Positions 38,906 to 49,883 of a stretch of 64,000 nucleotides of DNA are shown here, in pieces. The stretch covers positions 82,852,882 through 82,916,881 of the forward strand of contig CM042016.1 in assembly GCA_023525715.1 (NCBI GenBank), in the 5' to 3' direction. The notes under the pieces were generated by a model that worked only from the letters and a program-made list of their open reading frames with translations, made no database searches and had not been told where the DNA came from. The DNA comes from Cichorium intybus (taxonomy: Eukaryota; Streptophyta; Magnoliopsida; Asterales; Asteraceae). Position 1 is the stretch's first letter. Every line of letters begins with the position of its first letter. A program made the position numbers and the translations under genes.

Positions 38906-39865
38906 TGACACGTCGATGCGGTAAAAAATACTAGATTTAACATTACATCTCAGTAGCTAGCGACAAGTAAGGGTCGAACCGTGGAGTCAGTGGTTGGCGC
39001 TCTGTGTCGATAAACCGATCTATAGTGTCACTCTATAAACGGTTTTTTTATCCATACACGTGAAAATAACCGAAAATATCGTAAATACGAAATTATTACG
39101 ATCAAACTAACTTGCATCCAAATCTCAACCAATCAAAACCAACACAATCTGATCCCGAGATATAACTCAGAAACCAGAAATAATCAAACCGGAACAATCG
39201 AACAAACGACAATATTGAATCGAAACCGTAAACGAACATTAATATAACTAAAAACGAAACTTGCATTAAAAACTAAACCAAACCGAAAGCCGAATGTTTC
39301 TGACTTTGGGGAAATTCCAGGTCTCAATGGTCAAAGAAATTCTACAAATCAGAATCCTTGACACACGTAAGAAACAAATACCGAAAATATGAAATAAAAG
39401 CTAAAAATATCAAACTACAAAGTATCGATCAATAAACTACGAAATTCTGAGTCGAAGAAGCCTGAGTTCCCCTCAAAGGTCGAGTCTTCGCTCCCGAATC
39501 ACGAACCGGAGGCCTCTATTTATAGTTGTGAAAAATTTCTGGACGCACCGTGTGAATGGCTTATCCGCGGCGTGGATTGGTCTTATCCCCCGATGTTCGC
39601 ACTTTGACTTTTCAAATCTCATTCGGTGATACAACTTACCGCGACGCGTGGCTTTTCTGGGCTCGCGACACACGTATTCCTTCTACTGAAAATAAACTTC
39701 TTCCAAATCTTTGCCATTTTCTACGCTTTTTACCATGTATTTCACATAATTCGCATAGAACACACTTGACACAAAACATGAGTAATATAGCAGTTTAAGA
39801 TATATATTTTAATCAAAACAATGCTCAACAACGACTAAAATACTTGATATTACTAGGCATTGTCA
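38906..39865 (-). repeat. 5' LTR of G1
   Basis: 960 bp, TGACACGTCGATGCGG to GGCATTGTCA, followed by TSD acctc (39866-39870). Confidence 0.9.
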
Positions 39866-39946
39866 ACCTCTCAAGCTTGCACACTCTATCATGATTCCTA
39901 GACTGTATAAAACCCTTTGAATGTGTTACTTACACATCCCCTTTGT
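39866..39946 (-). pseudogene. element K RT, resumed after G1
   Basis: Removing G1 and one TSD copy makes the minus-strand RT continuous: the QASR block before 32516 joins to CKLE-like and F-I-x-P-like pieces here (compare GFIDTKHPNKVCKLEKSI in F). It ends at the inversion breakpoint near 39946. Confidence 0.75.
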
Positions 39947-40372
39947 GATCCAGAAACCTTGAAGGGTTTGTCGATTTTCGACAATAGGAAGAGGAGGGAG
40001 GAGTGAGGGTGGTGGCTCACAAGGAGGGTATTGGGATGCCTCAGGGTTTGACCCCGAGGCCTTTATTTATACCGGAAGGTCTTAGGGTTCTAAACTTAAA
40101 GAGCTTTCTGGCGGCCGTACCCCCGGACTTGTATCTATTAATTATACATTTGATTAATTACAATCCAGTCCCTTAATTAATTTCTATAAATTATTCCAAA
40201 TTAATTCTTGATCCCGTTTCTGATTAATTTATTCATGAATAAATTAATAAACTGATCATTCCTCTATTATTTCTACTACTATTTTTTTACTGGGTCGTGA
40301 GGGCAACCCAAAAGGACCCTGCTATTATTAGAAATATCACCAGAGTTGATAACCTTGTCCACATTTCCAACA
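39947..40372 (-). repeat. first 426 bp of the D 5' LTR, inverted
   Basis: The minus-strand reading starts TGTTGGAAATGTGG at 40372 and follows the 3' LTR of D (52780 onward) until CTGGATC. The next bases of the LTR (TTTCTTCAG...) are at 42181. The adjoining tatta (40373-40377) is the reverse complement of the TSD taata beside the D 3' LTR. Confidence 0.85.
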
Positions 40373-42180
40373 TATTAGACTTTTTAAATTTGAAAGGACA
40401 AAACTTTGTTATGAAATCTATGAAACTAGTATACTAACAATAGTCCAAGGTTGATTCAAAATGTCCAAGGTCTTTGGATAAAATGTATTCATGGAGTTAT
40501 TATCTTGAGAAATGGATTACCAAATATCCATGTGGATAGGATTTTGGAAATCATTTGGCTACGAGTCTTATGATTAATACTACTCTTATCAAGATTAATG
40601 ATAAGAGCATCACTTAGTAGGTATATGTATGTTGGAATTAGTTCATACTAATGGTCCGTTCGAATTGACCATAGTACATAGTTAAACAAAACTTTCATGT
40701 TTGTGGAAATTGTCATCTTCGTCATATAAAGGAAACACATTACTAATCTCCATTCAGAAAGGACCATAGATTCATTTGACTTAGAGTCAACCGATGTATG
40801 TTATTCTTTCTTACTTGACATGATGACAAAGATGCCATTCACAATAGGTTATGAAAGGGGCAAGGACTTGTTGGACCTCATACATATTGGTATATATGGA
40901 GCGTTCATATCCACTACAAGACATATTGAAAGATACCTTGTTACATTTATTGATGAGTTCATTAGAGATGTTTGTGCTTATATGATTAAACACAATTTGG
41001 AAACCTTGAAGTGTTCAAGGCATTCCAAAACAAAGTTAAGAATCAACTAGGCAAAATGATAATATACTCAAAATCCAAAAGGGGATTAGTGCGCATCTTA
41101 GTCAAGGTCATATGCTCATCTAACAAACTTGGAATAGTTTCACAAGTTAACATCTTTTGGAACACCGGTTCATAAAGGTGTAGTCAAAAGGATAAAACAA
41201 TTGTTGTTTGAAATGTTTCATGATGAGTCGTAATATGCTTCGGAACATATTTGGAATTGTGCCAAAAGAATGTTGCCAAATCCTAAACCTTGTACCAACT
41301 AAAAGGTATTCAAGACACCCTCTGAGATGTGAAGTGGGGATTGTCCCCTGCAAGTACATGAGAAAGTCTGGGGTTGTGAGGTTTCGTTCATTGCAAAATG
41401 CTTGACAAACCAGGACGCAGATCAAAGATGTGTTACTTCGTTGGTTATCCCAAAAGTTCTTTGAATAATTGGTTTTAGAAACCTTCCGAGAACAAAGTTT
41501 TTGTTACTTGAATGGCCATCTTCCAAGATAGGAGCCTATACTCTAAGAAGCTAGTGGGAGCTAATTGATCTTGATGAGATTCAAGAGTCGACTAATGAGG
41601 AACCTAAAGTTGGGACTAGCAGTTAACTAGAGGTTGAGAGACCCGTTGAGACTGAGCAAAGAGATTGCTTGGAAGTTTGACACATCCTCACATCTTGTTC
41701 AGAAATTGATAGAGAACGTCGTGCACTTGAATTCCTTGGTTTCCAAATCATGGAAAAATGATGTCACGTTAAATGGGCTAGATAAGCCTAAGAACTATCA
41801 GGAAGCTATAGTAGGCCTATAGGCTGCTAAATGAAAAGAAGTGATGGGAAGCGAGATTCAAATCCATGTATGATAATCAAGTTTGGAATTTGATTGATCA
41901 TGAATGATAAACAAGTTTGGAATCTGGTTGATCACACACCTGGTTTCAAAACCATTAGGTGTCAATGGGTCTCTTGGGAAAAGACAGCCGAGGATACGAA
42001 TGTTCACACATTCGAAGTTAGGTTGGTTGCAAAGGGTTACACTCAAACTCAAGGATATGATTTTGAGAAATCCTTGTTACCAATAGCAATGATCGAATCT
42101 ATCAGGATATTACTTGTATTTCATGATTATGAAATATGGCAAATGAGATGTAAAGAAACTGCTTTCCTTAACGAAAAACC
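40373..42180 (+). pseudogene. inverted block of element K: integrase to RT start
   Basis: The plus reading follows Copia pol: KMTKMPF and KDLLDLIH, RYLVTFIDEF, YMIKH (integrase core first Asp region), a CGIVSQL-like piece near 41130, WGCEAYV-type decay, then DNQVWNL near 41870, KTIRCQWVS, RLVAKGYTQTQGYDFEKSL, and ETAFLNE at 42150-42176. The orientation is opposite to the rest of K. Its end joins in sense to the K piece ending at 39947 if the block is turned round. Many stops. Confidence 0.75.
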
Positions 42181-42446
42181 AATTTCTTCAGTTAGGAAGT
42201 TTTCTGTCTGCTTGTTCTTCTGGTGTTCTTGGATGTGAATCGTCAGAGGGGTTCTACTTTGGATCCTTACATCCAAACAAAGGTATGAGATCATATGTAT
42301 CTTGTTGTTGATGCAATTGCTTAGAATATATGATCCTGATTATAAACATGATATGATCTTGTTAGTTAATCTGCTCAGTTTATGGGATTTAATCTGTTTG
42401 TCTTCCGCTGCATGATTAATTGTGTTAATCTGTTAAAATACCAACA
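42181..42446 (+). repeat. last 266 bp of the D 5' LTR
   Basis: Matches 53190-53455 of the 3' LTR and ends ACCAACA next to the primer site. Confidence 0.88.
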
Positions 42447-42447
42447 G

Positions 42448-42460
42448 TGGTATCAGAGCC
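42448..42460 (+). other. primer binding site of D
   Basis: TGGTATCAGAGCC, exact iMet type. Confidence 0.92.
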
Positions 42461-42937
42461 ATTGTTCTTAGGTTGCATTTACACTAGCTCAAAACTTGAA
42501 TGATGAATTGTTTTACCTACTTAATTTTCGAAAAATCATAGGTATTATGCTAGAAAATCATGAAATTGCATGTTATGAATTTTGCTTGATCTGTGTTCTT
42601 AGATACCTGCTAATCGAAAATTTTAGAGGGTTTAGAGCCTCCCTTAAGTGGTTGGCAGCTCGGGTTTACCAACCCTAGCTTGCCTTGCAAGTTTCCTAAC
42701 TTGCACTGTTTCCTTAATTGTCTTATTGCCTAAACTGCCATCTTTAATTAATTTAAAGTGAATTTAGTTAATTATTAAAACTGTTTTAATAAGATTAATA
42801 GTGAATAATTAAGCTTTAAAATGTTTAAAATTTACCTGTAAATATATATTAGAACAGTATCCTAGCCTTGTTAAATAATAATTGGGTAATTGTTTAAAAG
42901 GACTAAAATTAAACTAACTAAAATTCTGATTTTATAG

Positions 42938-43549
42938 ATGTCTGAAGCTAGTGTCAATTCTCCTCCTTCTCCTCCAGCACCCATCTCTGAAAGCTTTAAG
43001 AAGTATCTACAAGATATGGATAAGCTTACTGGTCTAAACTATCTGGGCTGGCTTTGCACTTGGAACCTTGTTCTAAAGTATGAAGGAAAGTCATATCTGA
43101 TCGAAAGTCTCATCCCTATACTACCTATGCATGGCACTACAAAGGAAATCCAAGATCATCATGATTTCCTCGTTGATGAGTCTGAAGAAGTTCGTTGCCT
43201 TATGCTGTTGACCATTGATCCCAAGATCCGCAGGGATTTCGAGTTTCTAGGTCCTTACGAAATAGCAAGTCTGCTTGAGGAAAAGTTCCAAGAGTCGGTT
43301 AGGAAAGAAAAGAGTAGAATCATCAAAGAACTTGTAGTGTGCAAGCTGGAACAAGGTAGTAGTGTCAGCACACATGTTCTCAAGATTGAGGGATACATTG
43401 ACAGACTAAAGAGACTTGGTTATCCTATTAATCGGGAGTTGAGCAGTAGCATTATCCTCGACTCGCTGACTAGCCAGTATGATATATTAATTCAGATATG
43501 CAGAAAGGGAAAACTGGACAAGTCTACATGGAGATGCATTCCATGTTGA
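42938..43549 (+). pseudogene. gag of element D, N-terminal half open
   Basis: A 203-codon open frame from MSEASVNSPPSPPAPISESF through LTGLNYLGWLCTW, YEGKSYLIE, DFLVDESEEVRCLMLLTIDP, FEFLGPYEIASLLEEKFQE, the HVLKIEGYIDRLKRLGYPIN motif and SLTSQYDILI. This is the UBN2-type Copia gag capsid region. It ends early by frameshift; the next frame (43498-43827) reads MEMHSMLTMYE and then diverges, with no zinc knuckle. The ATG is at the same place as in B. It is the best-preserved gag of families 1 and 2 here. The product would lack RNA-binding parts. Confidence 0.8.
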
Positions 43550-45690
43550 CTATGTATGAGTCGTTTATGGGAATACATGGTTTCACAGATCCAGCTACTT
43601 ATGAATTGAGTCTGGTAAAAGGAGACATCAACCATTGGGTCAGTTCTGAGATGTCTCAAGCTGGGAATTCACAAGGTGGGATACATTTAAGAAAGATTGG
43701 AAGATGCTCTAAGGCCAAACGGTTTGGCAACTCAGGTATATCTAAAAACTCCATAATAAATTTGACCCTCAATTCCTTAATATATGATGTGTTTCTCACA
43801 TTTACGTTGTATGCAGGAGCTAAGTAGGATGTAGGAAGCTGAAGCAAAGGGGCTTATTCGGATCATGAGGGACACGAGCATTGCTGCTGTTACAGGATCA
43901 GGATTACAGGCTTATGCAGTTTTTGGTGTTTAGTTAGATATTGGTTTTTGTTATTAGCTAGTAGTTGCACATGACATTGTTTCCATACTTTGATTGTTTT
44001 GAGGATACTTATTTCAGTATTAATGAAAATGATTGTTTTATTCAAAATATTATTCTTGCATTATGTATGAATGTGTTGGTTACATTAGTAGTAATAATTT
44101 GAATGTTGATACATTCAAAAGTGTGTTGGATATATAATTGTTTTTGTATGATTGTTTGAATTGGATTTAAATAAAAATTGCATCACCCAAAGATCCAAGT
44201 GGACGGGATTTTGGAATCATTTGACTTAGAGTCATATGATGTATGCAACTCTTAATTAAATTAGAAAATTAACTAATACATAATTCACATAGAGATGTGA
44301 AAGAAATTTAGATTATAGGGCAATATCCACACTAGTTTTGTAGATTGTCCAGATCTACCACTAGACACAACTAGTTTTACTTCATTATATCTGCTAATCG
44401 GGTTAGCAAATGTAACTTTGTTTATTGGAGTAAACATTAGTTAGAGACTTGGAATTGTTCAAAACTTTCAAAGTGAAGTATAAAATCAAGAAAGTAGAAA
44501 CATCTGAGTGATGAGTTAAACAAACATTTAAGGAACTGTGAAACAGTTTCACAGTCACATCTTGTCAGAACAATGAAAGAGTTATGGTGTGTCCCAAACA
44601 TTTAAGGAACTGTGAAACAGTTTCACAGTCACATCTTGTCAGAACACTGAAAGAGTTATGGTGTGTCTTAATGGAGTAGTTAAACATTATTTGAAATGGT
44701 TCGATCCACGATGTGTCAGGGTACACTTCCAATTAGTTTCAAGAGATAAGCCCTAGAAACCACAAATACCTTAAACCATATTTCAACTAATAGGTTGCAC
44801 AGACACCATCTGAGATGTGAAGTGGGGTTCATCCCTCACTGGCACATGTGAAAGTCTGGAGTTATGAAGTATTCATCTGAAACTTATAACTGGCTTGAAC
44901 ATAATCAGAAAGTGTCATTTCATTTGATATCCCGCAAGTCCTTTGGATACTTGTTTTATAAGTAAATTAAGAACAAAAGTGTTTGTGTCTCAAAGAAGAG
45001 TCTTTTTTTAGAAAGAGCTCACATCCAAAGAAGCCAGTGGGAGTAAAAGAATGATCTTGAAGGAGTTCAAGAGTCATTCAATGAAGGAACCTTTAGTTAA
45101 CACTAGCACTTAAAGGATTACAATCCTGTTAAGAGAACATGACATACTTACACCTCTTTGCAAGTCCAGTAGAGTTAGTCACTCTCAAGAGTATTATGTC
45201 TCATATTATTAAAAGTGACATATTGATTAGTGGTACACTAAGTTAGTAAGAATAAGTTATCCAACTACATGGAAGCATTGGTGAGCCCAGTAGCTGCCAA
45301 ATAAAAGAGAACGTGGAGAGCGAGACTCAGTCTATGTTTTAAATTTGATCGACCTTACACCTGGCCTGAAAACCAGTGGGAGTAATTGGATCAAAGTTTT
45401 AAAACATGGATAGGAATGTACACACATTTGAAACAAGACTGGTTGAGTTGGGCGATACTCAGATTCAAGAAATTGATTATGAGGAAAGGCACTCTCATCA
45501 GCAGCTGAGAAAGAATATGTTAGGATATTATTTTCCACATGTACATTTTATGTGACATGCCAAAGTGGATGTTTTAAGACCGCTTTCCTTAAATGGAAAA
45601 CAAAGGGGTTGTGTGTATGGCACAACCAAGAGGTTTTTGAATATGCCAAATACCCGAATAGAATGTACAAAACTTGTAAGATTCATATGT
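43550..45690 (+). pseudogene. decayed gag end and pol of D, first part
   Basis: Shares its scraps with E1 and A rather than with the intact H: the GNSGISKNS-like stretch, a YDVFLTF piece where protease should be, and ACACCTGGCCTGAAAACCAG near 45355. An RT piece ending CTTTCCTTAAATGG lies near 45585. No usable frame. Confidence 0.65.
44521..44668. repeat. 74-bp tandem duplication with internal palindrome
   Basis: Units 44521-44594 and 44595-44668 differ at about one base. Each contains the near-perfect palindrome ACTGTGAAACAGTTTCACAG. E1 and A have one diverged, non-palindromic version. Confidence 0.9.
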
Positions 45691-45905
45691 TGATAACACG
45701 TTAAGTTTGCACATAATACTCACTACACTTGGAAAATGACTTTGTACAGGATTTTTGGACAATTGGGCGAAAACTGGCAAAAGTTGGAGAAATCGGGCCA
45801 AAAATGAAAATGCTAGAATTTACAGATTAGCAACTATAACTTTTAAAGTTAGGGACTCTAACTTGTTAGCGGTGCTAATTTTAACATTAGCAACGCTAAC
45901 TGCTA
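45691..45905 (+). repeat. truncated 5' LTR of G2
   Basis: Matches the first part of 48525-49883, with an internal gap near 45715, and stops at ACTGCTAA where the 3' LTR continues. Confidence 0.85.
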
Positions 45906-46639
45906 AGGTAAACATTCCACTTCTAGACTGCATAAAGCACGTCCCTAAGTATGAAAAAATCCTGGAGGAACGTTGCATTTCTAAGAAAAAGTTAAAAGGG
46001 AATTATATCATAAAAGCTGGTGAAAACGTCTCTGCTATCTTGCAAAAGCGATTGCCTGAAAAGTGCAAACACCCAGGTGTTTTTACGGTTCCTTGCAAGT
46101 TGGGAGACCTTTCTTTTCCAAGTGCTATGCTAGACCTCAGTGCCTCTATCAATGTTCTACCATGCTCAACTTTCAAATCATTAAAATTAGAAACCTTGAA
46201 AGAGAACAACGTCATTATTCAACTCGCTGATCGATCAAGAGTGCACCCAAAAGGAGTTTTAGAGGACGTGTTGGTACAAGTCAATCAACTTGTTTTCCCA
46301 GCTGATTTTTATGTACTTGATATGGGAGATGACGACACCATGAACCCAAATTCCATAATCATAGGTAGACCGTTCTTAAAGACCACGATAACGAAAATCG
46401 ATGTTTACGCTGGCACTCTTTTTATGGAGTTTGATCGGGAAATTGTTAACTTTAATACTTGTAAAGCCATTCGTTACATGGGCAATACCTCATCAGTGAA
46501 TCTTCTAAATGCAATTGAACCACGGACGGATAAATCTTTGGAGTTTTCCAACCATGATGTTCCACTTTTAGCGTTAGAGATATTGGTGAAGATAAAACAA
46601 AAGAACTTACTGAGAAGTTCAAGCTTGGGGAGGAGTTGA
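45906..46639 (+). pseudogene. Athila-like retropepsin frame of G2
   Basis: An open frame of about 245 codons after the LTR junction: VNIPLLDCIKHVPKYEK, KLKGNYIIKAGENVSAILQK, the active-site strand MLDLSASINVLP (usual DLGAS, so Gly is Ser), VIIQLADRS, VLEDVLVQVNQLVFPADFYV and IIIGRPFLKT. This is the gypsy aspartic protease that cleaves Gag-Pol. The frame has an ATG at 45755 inside the LTR remnant but no gag and no RT. It is probably a relic kept open by chance or recent deletion. Confidence 0.82.
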
Positions 46640-48524
46640 GGAAATCATCCACTTTCAATCATACAAGAAAAAAGCAAGGTACAAAGCATCGAAAAGAAAA
46701 TTTCATGATGCTTACCGAAAGATGTTTCAGGTGCAGGTACCAGAATTGCAACAAAAGACCTACTATGAAGGATCGGGGGTGAAAAATAAAGGAGCGGAGG
46801 TGTGGAAGTGCCCTAGTTACATCACTTAAAATTCTGAAGGGCTAGGTCGAGCCAATGACATAAAACAAAGGCGCTAACCGAGAGGCAACTCGGGAGTATT
46901 TTCTTTTTGAGACATTTTTTTATTGCATTGTACTTTCATTATTATTACTTTTCTTTTGTTATTTCTGTAGCCAGGAAATTGCCTTATATGAGCATTAGTC
47001 AAGAAGCGTGTTGAACTGATATGGATGACGGAGATATTTCAGCAAAACAACAAGAAAGATTCCAACATCAAGTATTATGGTTCCGGCTACGAGTGAATGA
47101 CGACCATTTATGAGAGACTGCTCTGAAAGCAAGTGTGGGGTCGTTACCCACTTCTTTTGCGTTTCTAGCCGTATTCACTACAAAGCTGGAATGCGATTTT
47201 GTCCAAAACATCAATGTGCTTGTCCAATAAACGTAAAAGCTGCACCACACCCCAGGGGAGTCTGTTCCTTTTTCTGCCTTTTACTTTAACGCAACATATA
47301 CAATGGGTACATTGTATGAATTAAGTGTGGGGTGGGGCGTTTACACTTAAGCATTTTAGGTTTATTTGGCCAATTTTTAATATTTTTGTTTTGATAAAAT
47401 TTCCGAAAATGAATAAATAAATGTAAATGCATCTGGAATAATGAATGGGAACTGATGTTTGAGCTATATTCAGCTCTCATGGGTAATATATGTGGCTGGT
47501 TCTTTGTTTCAACTGAATTTTTGACTTGTAAGCTGGTAGATAGCTAGTGTGTCTCTACAACATGGTTTTGCATTGCTAACGAAATAAACCCCTCTAAAAA
47601 CTTTTTAGCATATGATATCTTTCAAATGATGTCATTTTAGTAGTAAATAGAGCTAAGTCCTAGCCAAAATAGATTGAGATATGTTCTGTGGGTTTCAAAC
47701 GTACGGAGCTTATGCTGTTACTGAATTGAGGAAAAAGCCTCAAATAAAGCAAAATCGAGAAAATATAGATAAAACATCCAACGGATGAAAAAGACACCAT
47801 AAGATCGAGACTCAGGAAGGAAAATCCAATATGTGGCCTATGGTGCTCAAATCGGTAGACATGAAAATGGTGGTCTTTCTCACCTTATTACCTAAGACCA
47901 TCTGGTTTGGGATAATGTTGTCGAAAGTTCGCTACACAGGTACCATAGAAAGTCATGGGATTTCTTTAACGACCCTTGGAATTTGAATGAGTAGACCCCG
48001 TAAAATCTAGGGTCGAAAATTTGTAATCAAGAGTTCCATGGAAAGTCGTGAGTCCCGAAGGTGTAAGTAAAGAGAAAATTGGTAACAATCGGTGTAGCAT
48101 AAGTAACCTTTCACACAAGAGTTTCAAAGCTATCGAAATCAAGGAAATTAATACTTAATAGCAATTAGAATGAATTAATGAAATCATTTTAAATGTGTGT
48201 GTACAAAGGTAACCTTGGGAACTTAGCAATAAGTCTTGAGTCTAGGCGGTTTTTGAAAGGTGTATTTCTAGGGAATGCAAAAATGAGTAGTTGGCACACT
48301 AGAGATTTATTGCTTACAATAATGAGATTCAATTGGAATATGATTAGTTATAGAGGACCAACACACATGTATTCTTATGATCCTAGTATGGTTTGAAAAT
48401 CTTTTTTGTGTTTATTATTCTGGATATCGGTAAATAACACGGGGATTTGTTAAAACAACTGTACTGAGAGGCCGAAAAATTCTATTTTGCTTGGGGACAA
48501 GCAAAGTCTAAGTGTGGGGTGTTA
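46640..48524 (+). other. 3' non-coding region of G2
   Basis: Contains GGGCTAGGTCGAGCCAATGA and AACCGAGAGGCAACTCGGGA (46840-46895), of a type found downstream of pol in Athila elements, then sequence related to G1 3' region. Ends with polypurine tract AAGTGTGGGGTGTTA (48510-48524). Confidence 0.65.
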
Positions 48525-49883
48525 TGATAACGCGTTGATTTTGCACATATTTCCTGTGTTATCATTGTGTTTTATGGATAAAATTAAGTTTAAAAGGGCT
48601 AAAATACTAACTACACTTGGAAAATGATTTTGTACATGATTTTTGGACAATTAGGCGAAAACTGGCAAAAGTTGGAGAAATTGGACCAAAAATGAAAATG
48701 TTGGAATTTACAGATTAGCAACTCTAACTTTTAAAGTTAGCGACTCTAGCTTGTTAGCGGCGCTAATTTTAATATTAGCGACGCTTACTGCTGAAATCGC
48801 GAAAAATCAAAGAAAAAAGGGGCAAAAACGACAAGAGGCCAAAATATTTTAACATTAGCGCCGCTAATGTGGTTGGTTGCGAAAAATTCGAAATCGTCGC
48901 GATTTTAGGACTAAGCAAGACCAAATCATCCGGAAATTCAAAGTTAGTGATGCTAACTCTAATGTTAGCGCCGCTAATGTCCCTGAAGCCTATAAATACC
49001 AGTTCATTTCAGCCAGAAAGCAGTTCAGTCCCTGCTCTTTTCACCCACGATTCCGAGCTATTCCGAGGCAGTTATCTGAAGGTTTTGAAGGCCGAATCAC
49101 GTCTTTCAAGATTCGGTTTACATTTATTTGATTGTAAGAAACGTTTGATTTACATTTCTGTATTGTTGTTTCTGTTCTAGCCATGTCTGGCTAGAACTGT
49201 ACTCTAGTTCCGAGTTCGGACATGTTGATTGTGTAGTTTGAAACATACGGCTTGATGAATGCTTTTGAATAATTCTAATGATCATTTTCTTGTTTCAATT
49301 TTAGTCTTGAATTTGATTTGTTTATGACTGAGCAACCTAAATAGATCTTTTTCATGCACTGTTAATCGACTGTGTGAGGCACCTAATCGCTTAGCACAGT
49401 TGATGTTTGGTAACAAAAACAAGCGTCCAATTCCTTATTTAGAATTTGGTCATATGTTCACACACTTCCCAGTGGACGCGAAGAATTGGACATTGGTGGG
49501 TACTTGCACACTTTATGCGGTTTTAGCAAGTTATTATCATAAAGATTACATTTTATGATTTTCAAAAGCCAACTTAGAATTGTATTCTCAAGCACGTCAG
49601 CCGGATTCATTCTATTACATTGAACATCGAAGACTCGAGACTAGGCCTTTTATTATAGTTTTTCTTAAAGTTTATTATTTGCACGTTTCTGTTTCTATTA
49701 TTACAAATCCCCCCCCCCCTTTTCATTACATCAACCTTAGTATTCTGTACTAAGGAGGCATACATTTTATATCTCGTGTCCTTGTGGTTCGACCCTGCTT
49801 GCCCTGTACTCTAATCTAGTGCAGAACAGTGATTGATCAGATTCATATCCGATCATATTTGTTAGGGATTGACACCCTTAACA
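48525..49883 (+). repeat. 3' LTR of G2
   Basis: 1359 bp, TGATAACGCG to CCTTAACA. It holds the palindrome cluster at 48713-48979, a CTATAAATACC TATA box near 48990, and a C11 run at 49709-49719. Confidence 0.87.
48713..48979. repeat. cluster of TTAGCGNCGCTAA palindromes in the G2 LTR
   Basis: Near-palindromes such as TTAGCGGCGCTAAT (about 48754), ATTAGCGCCGCTAATG (about 48854), GTTAGTGATGCTAAC (about 48943) and GTTAGCGCCGCTAATG (about 48964) lie just upstream of the TATA box. Part of the set is also in the 5' LTR remnant. Confidence 0.85.

Larger units (their letters stand above)
32517..39865 (-). mobile_element. Athila-like Ty3/gypsy element G1, minus strand
   Basis: LTRs 32517-33487 and 38906-39865 with a perfect TSD acctc on both sides. 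The primer site reads TGGCGCCGTTGTCGGGGAG, the Athila/Tat type. The interior has a broken gag and a second repeat-bearing frame but no protease, RT or integrase, so it is a non-autonomous element. It carries the solo LTR S1. The 3' non-coding region (33488-34405) resembles, inverted, that of G2 (47300-48520). Confidence 0.9.
45691..49883 (+). mobile_element. Athila-like gypsy deletion derivative G2
   Basis: A truncated 5' LTR (45691-45905, starting TGATAACACG) joins directly to a protease frame; gag, RT, RNase H and integrase are missing. Then come a 3' non-coding region and the full 3' LTR (48525-49883). Flanks tatgt (45686-45690) and tctgt (49884-49888) look like a TSD with one change. Inserted in D pol. 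Confidence 0.82.

Noticed and set aside
39947..40372. Independent truncated LTR insertion
   Set aside because: It ends exactly where the D 5' LTR piece at 42181 begins and carries the matching TSD, so inversion explains it better.
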